A stretch of DNA of 64,000 nucleotides from Microcaldota archaeon (GCA_023129075.1 JAGMCT010000012.1:16849-80848); one strand, 5' to 3'; positions 1 through 10,593 are shown, counted from the stretch's first letter. Numbers and translations are program-made. Notes: generated by a model from the letters alone, not told the origin.

Positions 1-2
1 AA

Positions 3-425
3 ATAGGCCTTGTAGTTCCCTTTAACAAATTTACTATTTTGGGAAGAAGAAAGAATTATGATAGAGACCCTGAAAGAAAAATAATCAATAATCAGTTTGA
101 GGATGTTGTTGTTTATAGGTGCGACCAGCCTCTTGAAGCCTACAGTCTCCAGGAAGAGGAGCTTGATGGCATTCTTAAATTGCCTCTCAAGGACTTTATC
201 TCTTTGATGTTGGGGAAGATTAGTGCTCTTTCAGATATTGAGGCCTTCCTTTTCAATCCCAAGAGAGAACTTGAAAAAACCAGAATAGAAGTAACACCAG
301 AAGATGTGAGACCTTCCTCTGATAATTACCATCTAAAAACAGCAATATTAATATCACGTATAATTCAGGAAAAGAGTACACCTGTAAATCCTTACAGTAT
401 GAGTATTCCAGAACTTTTGGACTAA
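3..425 (+). CDS. NUDIX-hydrolase-like protein, C-terminal part (gene truncated by window start)
   Basis: Frame open from base 3 (IGLVVPFNKFTILGRRKNYD...), homologous throughout to the C-terminal half of the next gene. Confidence 0.75.
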   Translation: MGLVVPFNKFTILGRRKNYDRDPERKIINNQFEDVVVYRCDQPLEAYSLQEEELDGILKLPLKDFISLMLGKISALSDIEAFLFNPKRELEKTRIEVTPEDVRPSSDNYHLKTAILISRIIQEKSTPVNPYSMSIPELLD

Positions 426-439
426 AAAAGGATGATATT

Positions 440-1270
440 ATGAATATTAGAAAAAACCAGAAAGAAAAAAAATATGTGATTTTGGGGCCAAAGAATAAAG
501 TGTTCGGAAGGATACATTCTCCGGATGCAGAAACCCTGACTAGATATTATGAAAAAATCAAGCAGAGGTATGAGGGGAATCTGAAAAACGAGTTTTTTGA
601 AATTCTTGATAAGGATGGTAAAAAGACGGGTGAGCTCAAACTAAGAGACTTAATACATAAGGAAGGGGACCTGCATGGAGCATTCCATCTACATATCTAC
701 ACAATATCAAGAAAGGGTACTTATCTTCTTTTGCAGAAAAGAAAACACGATAAAGATATCTGCCCAAACAAGTTAGATACTGTTGTCGGTGGACACTATG
801 CCGTTGGGGAAGGTATTAAAGATGGAGTTAGGGAAGTCGAAGAAGAAATAGGCCTTGTGGTTCCCTTTAACAAATTTACTATTTTGGGAAGAAGAAAGAA
901 TTATGACCCCCAGCCGGAAAAGGATATATTCAACAACGAATTTCAAGATATTACCCTCTACAAGTGCAATCAACGGCTTGAAGATTACAAGCTACAGGAA
1001 AGCGAGTTGGCAGGTATCCTTAAGGTAAACCTAGAGAGTTTCATCAAATTAATGATGAGAAAAATAAACATTGTAGAGGGTATTGAGTCACTTTTTTTCA
1101 ATAATTTTGGAAATCTTGAGAAAGTAAAAACAAGCATAAAAAGAGAGGATGTCTGGTCTGCGCCATACGACAACTATTATCTGAAGACTGCACTTCTCAT
1201 ACATCAAATAATTAAAGGAAAAAAGATGCCTTCAAATCCATACCAGTTGGATGTTACATCTTTTTTTTGA
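440..1270 (+). CDS. NUDIX hydrolase (IPP-isomerase/NUDIX-like)
   Basis: NUDIX-box-like GGHYAVGEGIKDGVREVEEEIGL. Confidence 0.85.
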   Translation: MNIRKNQKEKKYVILGPKNKVFGRIHSPDAETLTRYYEKIKQRYEGNLKNEFFEILDKDGKKTGELKLRDLIHKEGDLHGAFHLHIYTISRKGTYLLLQKRKHDKDICPNKLDTVVGGHYAVGEGIKDGVREVEEEIGLVVPFNKFTILGRRKNYDPQPEKDIFNNEFQDITLYKCNQRLEDYKLQESELAGILKVNLESFIKLMMRKINIVEGIESLFFNNFGNLEKVKTSIKREDVWSAPYDNYYLKTALLIHQIIKGKKMPSNPYQLDVTSFF

Positions 1271-1344
1271 TACGAACCAGAACAAAGTTCAAATAAAATT
1301 TTTTTTGGGATAGCTCTATAAATATTTCAGTTAAAAACCATTTT

Positions 1345-3669
1345 ATGCTTGGAACTAGATATAATAATGAAATAGAAGAAAAGTGGCAGGATTACTGGCA
1401 GGAGCATCAAACCTATCAGTTTACAGAGCACGAAGGAAAACCGTATTATACAATAGATACTCCCCCTCCTTTCACAAGCGGGGAACTGCATATGGGCCAT
1501 GTTCTCAGCTATTCCTATTTTGATTTTGCAGCAAGGTACAAAAGAATGCGCGGTTATAATGTATATTATCCCCAGGGGTGGGACACCCAGGGTTTTCCAA
1601 CTGAGGTAAGAGTGGAAAAGAAATACGGAAGACTGCCGCCTGCAGAATTCAGACAGCGATGTGTAGAATGGACTGAAAAGATGATTGAATCCATGAAAGA
1701 TGCGATGGTGAAGATGGGTTTTTCCCCTGATTGGAATTACCAGTACCGGACAATGGATCCTTCTTATCATGAAAAGGTTCAGTTTTCTCTTATTGAAATG
1801 TATAAAAAGGACATGATTTACCGTGGAAAACATCCTGTTTACTGGTGTCCAAAATGCGGTTCAGCCCTTGCAAAAACAGATACGGATGATGTGGAAAGGG
1901 ATACATTTCTCAATTACATCTATTTTACAGATGAGGAAGGAATTAAATATGAAATCGCAACAACAAGACCCGAACTTATGCCTGCCTGCGTTGCGGTAAT
2001 ATATTATCCCGGAGATGAACGCTATAAGCATCTGGAAGGAAAACAGATAATTACTGCTTTGGGAAAAAAGGTTCCGGTATTTTCTGACAAGGATGTTCTC
2101 AAGGATTTTGGAACAGGTCTGCTGATGGTGTGCACTTTCGGCGACAAGCAGGACGTTATCTGGGTTAACAGGCACAACCTTCCTGTGATTGAGGTTATAG
2201 ATAAATACGGCAGAATGAAGAATACTCTTGATTTTGACGGTCTTAAACTAAGAGAGGCAAAAGAAAAAATCCTTGCACTTTTTGAGGAAAATGGAAAACT
2301 CGTAAAAAAGGAAAAACTCAGCCAGGTTGTAAAGGTTCACGATAGGTGCAAAACCCCCATAGAATTAATGACATCTATGCAGTGGTTTGCTAATGTAAAG
2401 GAGAACGCCCTGAAAATAAAAGAAAATGCAAAGAAAATAAAATGGATACCTGAATTTGGAATAAATTATCTCAATGATTGGGCGGATTCTGTTGAATGGG
2501 ATTGGGTTATTTCAAGGCAGAGGGTATTCGGAACACCGATTCCTTTTTATTACTGCGAAAAATGCGGCAAGATTGAGCCTGCGAAAAAACTTCCTTTTTA
2601 TCCTGAGAAAGCAGAGGAAAAGAGCTGTTCATGCGGAGAGAAGATGACTCCTGAGAGCTCTACCTGCGACTGCTGGGTTGATTCTTCCATCACTCCGTTG
2701 ATTGTTTCAGGCTGGCCGGATAAGGAAAAGATGAAGAATCTTTATCCAGCTACTTTAAGACCCCAGGGAGTTGAGATAATCCGCACCTGGGCATTCTATA
2801 CAATATACCGTTCCTATGCTCTTACTGGAGATATCCCCTTTAGGGAGGTGCTTCTGAATGGAAATGTGCTTGCTCCCGATGGGAAGAAGATGAGCAAATC
2901 AATAGGAAACGTAATCTCTCCGAAAGACCTTCTTAAGCAGTATCCCACAGATGCAATAAGGCAGTGGGCTGCGATGAGCGGTGCGATGGCAAAGGACCGG
3001 CCTTTTAGTTATGAGGACCTTAAATATTCCAAGTCTTTTCTTACAAAGGTATGGAATGCTTCCCGTTTTATAGAAATGAATAAAGGAGAGATTAAAAAAA
3101 GAAAACTCAGAAAAGTAGACCAGTGGATTCTGCAGGAAACCAACAATACTATAAAGGAGGTTACGGATTTTCTTGAGAGGTATGAATTCCATCATGCCAT
3201 AAGGAAACTGCAGTCCTTCTTCTGGAGCGATTTCTGTGATGATTATCTTGAGTATGTAAAATACAGGATATATGAAGGAAGTGAAGAAGAAAAAGCAGAT
3301 GTAAGATATGTTCTCTTTAAGGTTCTTGAGAATTTTATTAAGCTGATGGCCCCCATCACACCTCATCTTTCCGAAGAGTTGTGGAGTGTTCTTTTTGAAA
3401 AGAAAGAAAGCATAAATCTCTGTTCCTGGCCAATAGTTGAAGAAGAATATGAGGTAGATATGGGAATAGAATTCATGAGGCGGATAATAAAGCAGGTAAG
3501 GCAGTATAAAGCAGCAAATCAACTTCCGCAGAATGCACAGCTTCAGTTTCTTGAGGTTTTTTTGGAAGATTCAGTGGATGAAGAACTGCAGCAGGAAATA
3601 AAGAGAATCGCAAAGCTGGAAAGAATAGAATTAAAAAAAGGAGAGTTTCAAGTTAACTGTACACAATGA
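1345..3669 (+). CDS. valS: Valyl-tRNA synthetase, short archaeal type
   Basis: Class I aaRS HIGH-like TPPPFTSGELHMGHV and KMSKSIGN; ValRS-like zinc-binding cysteine sites. Confidence 0.9.
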   Translation: MLGTRYNNEIEEKWQDYWQEHQTYQFTEHEGKPYYTIDTPPPFTSGELHMGHVLSYSYFDFAARYKRMRGYNVYYPQGWDTQGFPTEVRVEKKYGRLPPAEFRQRCVEWTEKMIESMKDAMVKMGFSPDWNYQYRTMDPSYHEKVQFSLIEMYKKDMIYRGKHPVYWCPKCGSALAKTDTDDVERDTFLNYIYFTDEEGIKYEIATTRPELMPACVAVIYYPGDERYKHLEGKQIITALGKKVPVFSDKDVLKDFGTGLLMVCTFGDKQDVIWVNRHNLPVIEVIDKYGRMKNTLDFDGLKLREAKEKILALFEENGKLVKKEKLSQVVKVHDRCKTPIELMTSMQWFANVKENALKIKENAKKIKWIPEFGINYLNDWADSVEWDWVISRQRVFGTPIPFYYCEKCGKIEPAKKLPFYPEKAEEKSCSCGEKMTPESSTCDCWVDSSITPLIVSGWPDKEKMKNLYPATLRPQGVEIIRTWAFYTIYRSYALTGDIPFREVLLNGNVLAPDGKKMSKSIGNVISPKDLLKQYPTDAIRQWAAMSGAMAKDRPFSYEDLKYSKSFLTKVWNASRFIEMNKGEIKKRKLRKVDQWILQETNNTIKEVTDFLERYEFHHAIRKLQSFFWSDFCDDYLEYVKYRIYEGSEEEKADVRYVLFKVLENFIKLMAPITPHLSEELWSVLFEKKESINLCSWPIVEEEYEVDMGIEFMRRIIKQVRQYKAANQLPQNAQLQFLEVFLEDSVDEELQQEIKRIAKLERIELKKGEFQVNCTQ

Positions 3670-3678
3670 GGGGATACT

Positions 3679-4047
3679 ATGGCGGAAAAACCCGAAGAAA
3701 AAAAATTAAAGAAACTATTGAAAAAATTAAAGGTTGAGCATACGCGGGATAAGGATTTTAAGGAGCTTTATGTAACCGGGGCAATGGGCGGTTTTGATTC
3801 GCAGGGTGCATTCCACATGATATTCTATTCACCGGCGGTTAAGCCAGAAACATTAAACAAAAAACCAAATGAACAGGTTATAGAAATAAAACACACTGTA
3901 AAGGTTATTATGACGCCGGCAACACTGAAACAACTGCAGTTATGGATTAACAAGAACATAACAGAGCTTGAGAAGAAATTAGGTCCTTTAAAAGCCAAGT
4001 ATTCCGAAGAGGCAGGCATGGCCGCCCCTGAAAGTATGTACGGGTGA
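3679..4047 (+). CDS. DUF3467-like conserved protein
   Basis: Small protein with YVTGAMGGFDSQGAFHMIFYSP...MTPATLKQLQLWI pattern. Confidence 0.55.
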   Translation: MAEKPEEKKLKKLLKKLKVEHTRDKDFKELYVTGAMGGFDSQGAFHMIFYSPAVKPETLNKKPNEQVIEIKHTVKVIMTPATLKQLQLWINKNITELEKKLGPLKAKYSEEAGMAAPESMYG

Positions 4048-4051
4048 AACA

Positions 4052-4588
4052 ATGGAAAAGAAAGGTTTATTTCATACGGTTTATCCAGGTACTGGGAGAT
4101 TCATTAATGTAATAGTGGAAATTCCAATGGGTTCAAGAAATAAATATGAATACAATAAGGAAAATGATGCAATAGTTCTTGATAGGGTGTTGTATAGCCC
4201 GTTTTTCTATCCTGTAGATTATGGTTTTCTTCCCCAAAGCTGGTATGATGATGATGACCCCTTGGATGTAATGGTATATACGAGATACCCTACTCTTCCA
4301 AGATGTATTGTTGAAGCAAGACCTATCGGTCTTTTGAGAATGAAGGACGAAAAAGGAACCGACGATAAGGTTCTTGCGGTTCCTACTTCGGACCCCCAAT
4401 TTAATCAGGTCGAAAAATTAACAGATTTGCCTTCATCCCTTCTGGATGAGATAAGCCACTTCTTCAAGAGGTATAAGGATTTGGAGAAAGGAAAATATGT
4501 GGAAGTAGTTGGATGGTTTGGACTGGATGAAACAACGGCAGCAATAAAGAAATCAATGGAGATGTATAAAGAAAAATTCAGTGATTAA
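4052..4588 (+). CDS. ppa: Inorganic pyrophosphatase (family I)
   Basis: EIPMGSRNKYEY, YPVDYGFLPQSW, DDDPLDVMV signatures. Confidence 0.95.
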   Translation: MEKKGLFHTVYPGTGRFINVIVEIPMGSRNKYEYNKENDAIVLDRVLYSPFFYPVDYGFLPQSWYDDDDPLDVMVYTRYPTLPRCIVEARPIGLLRMKDEKGTDDKVLAVPTSDPQFNQVEKLTDLPSSLLDEISHFFKRYKDLEKGKYVEVVGWFGLDETTAAIKKSMEMYKEKFSD

Positions 4589-5037
4589 TCCTGTTTTTTC
4601 ATTCTTCTTCCTTTTATTATCTTTCTCCTTCTTTCAGGTCTTTTTTCCCTCTTTTTTCCAATATTTATTGGGTAAGGCCCTTTTTTTCCTTCAATATCCA
4701 GGATAATCCATTTCTTTTTTGTTTCCAATTTCTTTGTAAGCACTGCCCAAGCAGTTCCCATATTCATTGAGCTGGCTGTTCTGGAGCTCATTATAATTAT
4801 TCTATAATTCATTTGAAGGGAATCCAAGTATATAATAGTATTGTAAAGGTCTTTTCCTCCTCCGAATTCAAACCTTGCCTCAGCCGTTTCTCCGCTTTCA
4901 ATGTAAAAACCTTTTTCCCTTTGCTGGAATTTTATTTTCCTTTTCTCAGCAAGTTCCTTTGCCTGTGCAATAAGTTTAGGTATAATAGGGGGGTTTTCAG
5001 GTTTTCTTAAGTTAGAAAGAAAAGAAAGAATATCCAT
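4585..5037 (-). CDS. Hypothetical protein with basic C-terminus
   Basis: Intact ORF convergent with ppa; no recognised family. Confidence 0.6.
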   Translation of the reverse strand: MDILSFLSNLRKPENPPIIPKLIAQAKELAEKRKIKFQQREKGFYIESGETAEARFEFGGGKDLYNTIIYLDSLQMNYRIIIMSSRTASSMNMGTAWAVLTKKLETKKKWIILDIEGKKGPYPINIGKKREKRPERRRKIIKGRRMKKQD

Positions 5038-5070
5038 ACATACTTTTCTTCCTTGCTTTTAAAAAAGTAA

Positions 5071-5790
5071 TCATTTTGCAAGCGGATATTTCTCCATATA
5101 AATATTTGTCTGGAAAACTATAAGGAACGGGAGCAGAATCAGGGAATTAAAAAATAGTACAAAGTAAGGCCCGAAGGGGTAAGGCAGTATGAACAGTACT
5201 ATCTCAGAAAGCAAAAGAAAAAAGAATCCAATCAAAAGCCATGCTGTTACCTCCATCGGCCTTTTAAATAATATATTTATGGAGGTGTTTATTGCCTTCC
5301 ATACTTTAAGGTCATCAATGACCATTGCAGGAGGAAAGAAAAGGAACGGCATAGTAACTGCAAATACAAGTATTGGGAATAATATTGATTGGGCGGGAAG
5401 CAGGTAGGTAAGCAGCTGAAGTGTAAATATCAGCAGTGAAAGAAATACATAGATAAGAAAAAGATTTACTGCGTATTTTCCCATTCCTCCTAGTATTTCT
5501 TGTGTAATCTTTGTTCTTGTTCTTCTTGTTTTTATTATAATATTTATATTTACTATCGTATCTGCTATTATGAACAACGAAATAAGATATGCAAAAAGAG
5601 TAATTGCCATATCAAAATAATTTATATCTGGAATGCTTCCGGTTCTTATGAAAACAGCTCCCATGGATAAATATGTTGGGGTTGAAGCGAATATTGGTAT
5701 CAAAAAGGCAAGTATAAAAGGAATTGAAAAGAGCAGAAGAAGAACATACTTTTCCTTTATGAATGAAATTGTATCCTGCAAAGCCTTCAT
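5071..5790 (-). CDS. Multi-pass membrane protein
   Basis: About six hydrophobic segments. Confidence 0.7.
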   Translation of the reverse strand: MKALQDTISFIKEKYVLLLLFSIPFILAFLIPIFASTPTYLSMGAVFIRTGSIPDINYFDMAITLFAYLISLFIIADTIVNINIIIKTRRTRTKITQEILGGMGKYAVNLFLIYVFLSLLIFTLQLLTYLLPAQSILFPILVFAVTMPFLFFPPAMVIDDLKVWKAINTSINILFKRPMEVTAWLLIGFFFLLLSEIVLFILPYPFGPYFVLFFNSLILLPFLIVFQTNIYMEKYPLAK

Positions 5791-5823
5791 ATTATTTCTA
5801 CTATTTGGTAGTATTTAAAAACC

Positions 5824-6450
5824 TCACTTCTCAACCAATCTTGCATTTTTTATCTCCGCCGTCCCTCTTACGCCGTCCCATTCTATATTCCATCCTTCAA
5901 TCTCTATTCTTTTCTCAAAGAAAGGAGCATCCGCCACAAAGGTTTCTCCTTCTCCGCCCTCAAGAAAGGGATGTATATCTCCTTTCTGCAGTTCAAATCT
6001 TTTTCCCAATAGTTCTTTTCCCATTCCCTGTGCAGAAACCGCAGTGAAATAAGTCTCAAAATATTCCATTACTTCTGAATAAAGCCCCTCCCTTTTTCTC
6101 CACAAAGGATTGTAGGTTGGAAGCCCGAGATTTTCTCCTATCTGTTCTATTCTCTGCCTCTGGTATTCGCTGTCCAGCGCTCCCGCCACTATCCCGTCTA
6201 CATGCAGATTTCCTATTGTTTCCTCAAGAACTCTTAATTCATCTTTTCCCTTTGTTTCCATAAACACATGCGGAAGTCTCATTGCTTTTGCCTGCAGTTT
6301 GGTCCATTCTACATTAGGGTGGTGGAACATCATTGAATAAGGCTCAGGCTTTATTGTCACTAGTGTAGGGTCCCACCCTGAAAACATCGCCCAGAATGCT
6401 GAGAATACGCTGTCCTTTCCTCCTGAGAAGAGGCATGCAATCTTGAACAT
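5824..6450 (-). CDS. dph6: Diphthine--ammonia ligase-like ATP-binding protein
   Basis: N-terminal [17 protein letters not shown]-loop; [27 protein letters not shown]. Confidence 0.85.
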   Translation of the reverse strand: MFKIACLFSGGKDSVFSAFWAMFSGWDPTLVTIKPEPYSMMFHHPNVEWTKLQAKAMRLPHVFMETKGKDELRVLEETIGNLHVDGIVAGALDSEYQRQRIEQIGENLGLPTYNPLWRKREGLYSEVMEYFETYFTAVSAQGMGKELLGKRFELQKGDIHPFLEGGEGETFVADAPFFEKRIEIEGWNIEWDGVRGTAEIKNARLVEK

Positions 6451-6462
6451 ATCCTAAAACTC

Positions 6463-6912
6463 ATGCAAAAAGAATATAAAATAATAACTGAATATGCTTT
6501 TATGAAATCCAAAACAGAATACCTGGTTTTTAACACAAAGGAAAAGGTTCAGTTCATTAATATAACCACAGATATTAGGAGAATAGTACAAAGTTCAGGG
6601 ATAAAGGAAGGCCTTGTGCTTGTGAATCCCATGCATATAACCTCTGCAGTTATTGTAAACGATGATGAGCAGGGGCTTATAAGGGATTTTAAGCGCATTT
6701 TAGAAAGGCTGGTTCCTTACAATGACCACTATGACCATAATGTTGGCGAGGACAACGGCGCCGCTCATATATGGCGTCAGTTCATGGGCCACCAGATTGT
6801 GATGCCGATTACTAAAGGAGAGCTTGATTTCGGCCCCTGGGAGCAGATTTTCTATGCGGAGTTTGACGGCATGAGAGAAAAAAGAGTTCTTGTAAAAATA
6901 ATAGGAGAATAA
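6463..6912 (+). CDS. YjbQ/UPF0047 family protein
   Basis: [16 protein letters not shown] ... [45 protein letters not shown]. Confidence 0.9.
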   Translation: MQKEYKIITEYAFMKSKTEYLVFNTKEKVQFINITTDIRRIVQSSGIKEGLVLVNPMHITSAVIVNDDEQGLIRDFKRILERLVPYNDHYDHNVGEDNGAAHIWRQFMGHQIVMPITKGELDFGPWEQIFYAEFDGMREKRVLVKIIGE

Positions 6913-6915
6913 AAA

Positions 6916-8019
6916 ATGAATATTCTGGAAAAAATAAAAGAAAACCCGGAAAATTTTATAGTTGAGGAAATAACAAAACATGGGGAAATTCTTGAGCTGG
7001 ATAAAACAATAGAGAAAGAAGACAATGGAGGAGGGTTCACCTGGTTTGTTCTGCAAAAAAAGGATTGGAATACTGATGGCGCCGTAAGAAGGATAGCCAG
7101 AGCCCTCAGAATAAGCCAGCGAAGATTCAATTACGCAGGTACAAAGGACAAAAAAGCGCTAACCACCCAGCTTGTTTCAGTAATAGGAAACCTAAAAATT
7201 GAATTGTTGGAATTAAAACTACAGGACATTTCAATAAATGGAGCATGGCTTGAAAACAGGAAGATAGGTCTTGGGGAGCTTTTGGGGAATTGTTTTACTC
7301 TTAATCCTTCTTTTTCCTATTCTATAAATGAAATCTCAGAATTCCCTAACTTTTTTGGAGCCCAGAGGTTCGGATTCAGAAAAAACAATCATGTCGTAGG
7401 GAAGCACATCATAAAAACAGAATTGGAAAGCGCAGTAAAGGAATTTCTTCTCACCTCTTCCGAGAGGGAAAAATCAGAGGTAAGAGAAGCAAGGCAAAAA
7501 CTTAGTGAAGATTGGGACCCTTCAGCTGCATTAGCTTATTTTCCTGGTTTTATGCATATGGAAAGGGTTCTCCTGCATTCCTTAAAAGAAAACCCGGCTG
7601 ATTATGCCGGCGCCCTGAGAAAGCTTCCCAGAGGAAATCTTCTGATGTTTTTGCATTCCTATCAATCCTATCTTTTCAACATCCTGCTTGAGAAACACGG
7701 AAAGAAATTAATGGTTGCAACCTGCGGAAAGAATGAATTCGGCTTTCCTTCAGTTGAAAAGCAGGGAAAAGAGTTTTTTCTTGGAAATCTAATTGGCTAC
7801 GAAACAGAATTAATACAGGAAGAAAAAGAAATTCTTGAGAAAGAGGGAATCACTCAGGAGGATTTTATGGTGGGTTCAATGCCAGAATTAAACCTGAAAG
7901 GAGGAAAAAGACTGCTCTATGCACCTTTAATAAACAGAGAAAAATTAAGATTTTCTTTGCCTTCAGGATGTTATGCTTCTATTGCTGTTCAGCACCTTAT
8001 TCTTGAAAAGAAAGAATAG
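6916..8019 (+). CDS. truD: tRNA pseudouridine(13) synthase TruD
   Basis: NPENFIVEEI, FNYAGTKDKKALTTQ, NFFGAQRFG, HSYQSYLFN motifs. Confidence 0.93.
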   Translation: MNILEKIKENPENFIVEEITKHGEILELDKTIEKEDNGGGFTWFVLQKKDWNTDGAVRRIARALRISQRRFNYAGTKDKKALTTQLVSVIGNLKIELLELKLQDISINGAWLENRKIGLGELLGNCFTLNPSFSYSINEISEFPNFFGAQRFGFRKNNHVVGKHIIKTELESAVKEFLLTSSEREKSEVREARQKLSEDWDPSAALAYFPGFMHMERVLLHSLKENPADYAGALRKLPRGNLLMFLHSYQSYLFNILLEKHGKKLMVATCGKNEFGFPSVEKQGKEFFLGNLIGYETELIQEEKEILEKEGITQEDFMVGSMPELNLKGGKRLLYAPLINREKLRFSLPSGCYASIAVQHLILEKKE

Positions 8020-8326
8020 TTTCTGCAATATCTCCGTTATGCTCTTTCAGTGCTTCAACCGCCTTTTCCCTGTTCACTCCTGCCTTCTCCATAACCATTA
8101 GTACATCCTGTTCGTTTATCTTTTCTCTTTTGCTTACTATTCCGCCAACCTGAAATGAGGTCTGCCCCTGCATGGTTATCTGCGTAACATTGGGATTATC
8201 TATATGTATCTCCTCTCCTTCGGTATAAATAACAACTTTTTCTGCATTTATCTCTTTGGAGTTGATTCCCATCTGCTTCATCATCTTTTCCATCTGTTTC
8301 GGATTCATATTTGGAAGCATATTCAC
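7997..8326 (-). CDS. nac: Nascent polypeptide-associated complex protein (archaeal alpha-NAC, UBA C-terminus)
   Basis: MNPKQMEKMMKQMGI...VTQITMQGQTSFQV plus UBA-like EKAVEALKEHNGDIAETIL. Confidence 0.93.
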   Translation of the reverse strand: MNMLPNMNPKQMEKMMKQMGINSKEINAEKVVIYTEGEEIHIDNPNVTQITMQGQTSFQVGGIVSKREKINEQDVLMVMEKAGVNREKAVEALKEHNGDIAETILSFQE

Positions 8327-8994
8327 ACCTCAACAATAAGATTGTTTTCTATAATCCTGATAATCTTCTCTTCTATTTCCTTTAATATTTTTTCTCCCTC
8401 TTCCTTTGAGATATTCTCAACATTTCCAATATATCCGGAAGGAGTAAACAGTTTCTCAGGGGTAGGAATTACAACTCCAAGGTAATCCTTTCTCTCTTCC
8501 TGCACTGGTGTTTCCTTTAATTTTCCCCCAAGTGCAAGATAGAGTGCAGATTCCACCCTGTCCGCATGTCCTGCTTCAGCTTCTGTAAGCCTCCACCATT
8601 CAATTACATTTGCCCTGAAATCCCCTTTGAGTTCCTTAAGGGCGCTCTTTATTATGGATGTGTTTCCTCCATGTCCGCTCAGAATAAGAAATTTCCTGAA
8701 TCCGGATCTTAGAAGTTCTTTTACAATATCCTTCACTATATTATATAAGGTTCTTGAGGTAAGACTTATTGCTCCGGGATACTTTCTTAATGTATATACA
8801 TATCCAAAAGGAACAGTTGGAAAAACAACCACATCCTCTCTTTCCCCAAGCCTCTCAGCCATTTTTGTAGGGATATAACTGTCTATCTCAAGAGGAAGAT
8901 GTTTTCCATGGGGCTCCAAAGCCCCAAAAACTAATAGTGCAGTCTTATCCTTGTGTTTTTCAAATTCTTCCCAATTCAGTTTTTCAGCAAACAT
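8323..8994 (-). CDS. Creatininase family protein (ArfB-like)
   Basis: VFGALEPHGKHLPLEID; LSGHGGNTSIIKSALKEL; EAGHADRVESAL. Confidence 0.9.
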   Translation of the reverse strand: MFAEKLNWEEFEKHKDKTALLVFGALEPHGKHLPLEIDSYIPTKMAERLGEREDVVVFPTVPFGYVYTLRKYPGAISLTSRTLYNIVKDIVKELLRSGFRKFLILSGHGGNTSIIKSALKELKGDFRANVIEWWRLTEAEAGHADRVESALYLALGGKLKETPVQEERKDYLGVVIPTPEKLFTPSGYIGNVENISKEEGEKILKEIEEKIIRIIENNLIVEV

Positions 8995-8996
8995 GA

Positions 8997-9587
8997 TTAT
9001 GCAAGCTCCTCAAATAATTCGGTTTTTTTGAATTCAACTCTTTTCATTGGTGTTACTGTCTTTAGTCTGTTGAATAGCCTTGTAGCCATCTTTCCATAAA
9101 TAATGTCATCCATAAGGGTTTTGTAATCTGCTTCTTTTGTTGCATTCATTACCTCTTCAAGCAGAGCAGTTTTCACATTCTTCTTCATGGTCTGGCTTAT
9201 CTTTTCCCTTGTTATTGCAACTATTTTCAATCTGACTTTTTTATCATCTTTTGTAGTTATATCCATAACACTGCTGAGAAGGCTTCTCCTTCTTCTTGCC
9301 AGTGTTTTTATGTAATTAGGTGAGAGTTCGTGCCCTATAAGAGAAGTGTATGCATTGTTTCCTTTTACTTCTTTTACCCTTAGTTTGAGTGTTGTGTAAA
9401 GATTTGCCTGGCTAAATTTTCCTGTTATGTCACAAAGGGATATCGGAACTATTCTGTTGATAAGAGCATCCTCATCCGTTCCTGTTATCTCTCCAAGTTC
9501 TTTTGATTCAAATGCTTCAGGAGCAATAACAGTATACCAGTGCTTTATCTTTTTCTTTTCAGTCTTTTTTCTTCTTTTTATTGCCAT
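8997..9587 (-). CDS. rps3ae: Ribosomal protein S3Ae (eS1)
   Basis: KHWYTVIAPEAFESKELGEITGTDED...GHELSPNYIKTLARRRRS. Confidence 0.93.
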   Translation of the reverse strand: MAIKRRKKTEKKKIKHWYTVIAPEAFESKELGEITGTDEDALINRIVPISLCDITGKFSQANLYTTLKLRVKEVKGNNAYTSLIGHELSPNYIKTLARRRRSLLSSVMDITTKDDKKVRLKIVAITREKISQTMKKNVKTALLEEVMNATKEADYKTLMDDIIYGKMATRLFNRLKTVTPMKRVEFKKTELFEELA

Positions 9588-9595
9588 TAATTCAC

Positions 9596-10051
9596 CTATT
9601 TAATGAGTAATGCTGCCGTCTCTGGGTCATATTTCCAGCCGGTTGGAATCTTCCCTTCTTTTTTGTAATACTTTGCAGACCTGTGTATCTTTGATTCAAC
9701 ATGTTTTAGCTTCACCTTGTTGCTCAAATCCGGTTTGTTGGTTTTCAGGTGCGCCCTCATTTTTATTGCTTTTTTAATAAGACTAAGCAAATCATCAGGG
9801 AATTTTGGGAGAAGATTCTCCTCTTCAAGGAATTTTGAGATGCTCTTCTTAAGAACAATTTCTGCAAGCGGAATTGCATATTCATCTCTGAGCATGTGCC
9901 CTATTCTTGTAGGACCAAATCCTTCAGTTGCAAGTTTTCTTATGATGTCTTTTATCTCTTCCTCTTTATAGTTGACTCCTTCAGGTATTGAAAGTACCTT
10001 TGGTTTTCGTGAGCCAGCCTTACCTTTTTTCTTTGAATGTAACTTTGCCAT
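9596..10051 (-). CDS. rpsO: Ribosomal protein S15 (uS15)
   Basis: MAKLHSKKKGKAGSRKP...GFGPTRIGHMLRDEYAIP; internal ATG preferred over the 10174 ORF start. Confidence 0.92.
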   Translation of the reverse strand: MAKLHSKKKGKAGSRKPKVLSIPEGVNYKEEEIKDIIRKLATEGFGPTRIGHMLRDEYAIPLAEIVLKKSISKFLEEENLLPKFPDDLLSLIKKAIKMRAHLKTNKPDLSNKVKLKHVESKIHRSAKYYKKEGKIPTGWKYDPETAALLIK

Positions 10052-10589
10052 TTCTACACCAACTAACAAAATTTTTGAATGCTCTCTTTCTATGTGACAT
10101 AAGGTTTTTAAATACTGCGTCTTCTGAAAATGTTTTTTTCCTTCCTTCTGGTATGAATATTGGGTCATACCCAAATCCCTGCTTTCCTTTCTCTTTTTTT
10201 GCTATTTTTCCTTTTACAATTCCTGAGAAAAGTTTTACCCCTCTTCCGTTTGTATATGCTATTACTGATTTGAAATATGCTTTTCTATTTTTTTCCACAA
10301 GCCTTAGAATTCCTTTATTTCCGAGCTTTTTGAAAACCCATGCAGAATAAGGTCCTGGGAAGCCTTCTAACCCTTCAATAAAAAGCCCGGCATCTTCTAC
10401 TATCAACGGTTTCCCAACCTTCTTATACGCCTTTAAGGCGGAATCTTTAGCTATTTCCTCAAGGTTCTCAGCCCTTTTTTCCTCTATATTCAGCTTTCTT
10501 CCCTTTACTTTTATGCCTGCCTCTTTAAGTATCTCTTTTGCTTCCTTAAGTTTTCCTTTATTAGAGGTTACAAAGATTATTTCCTTCAT
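10020..10589 (-). CDS. rdgB: XTP/dITP diphosphatase (Ham1/RdgB family)
   Basis: IIFVTSNKGKLKEAKEIL; LIVEDAGLFIEGLEGFPGPYSAWV; GFGYDPIFIPEG. Confidence 0.93.
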   Translation of the reverse strand: MKEIIFVTSNKGKLKEAKEILKEAGIKVKGRKLNIEEKRAENLEEIAKDSALKAYKKVGKPLIVEDAGLFIEGLEGFPGPYSAWVFKKLGNKGILRLVEKNRKAYFKSVIAYTNGRGVKLFSGIVKGKIAKKEKGKQGFGYDPIFIPEGRKKTFSEDAVFKNLMSHRKRAFKNFVSWCRNGKVTFKEKR

Positions 10590-10593
10590 AAAT

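Noticed and set aside
1327-1833. 168-aa minus-strand ORF at the valS start
   Set aside because: Antisense shadow; covers the conserved HIGH region of valS
2899-3522. 207-aa minus-strand ORF inside valS
   Set aside because: Antisense to a well-supported synthetase; no recognisable features of its own
10052-10174. N-terminal extension of S15 in the ORF track
   Set aside because: Overlaps rdgB coding sequence; the conserved S15 start is MAKLHSKKKGKAGSRKP
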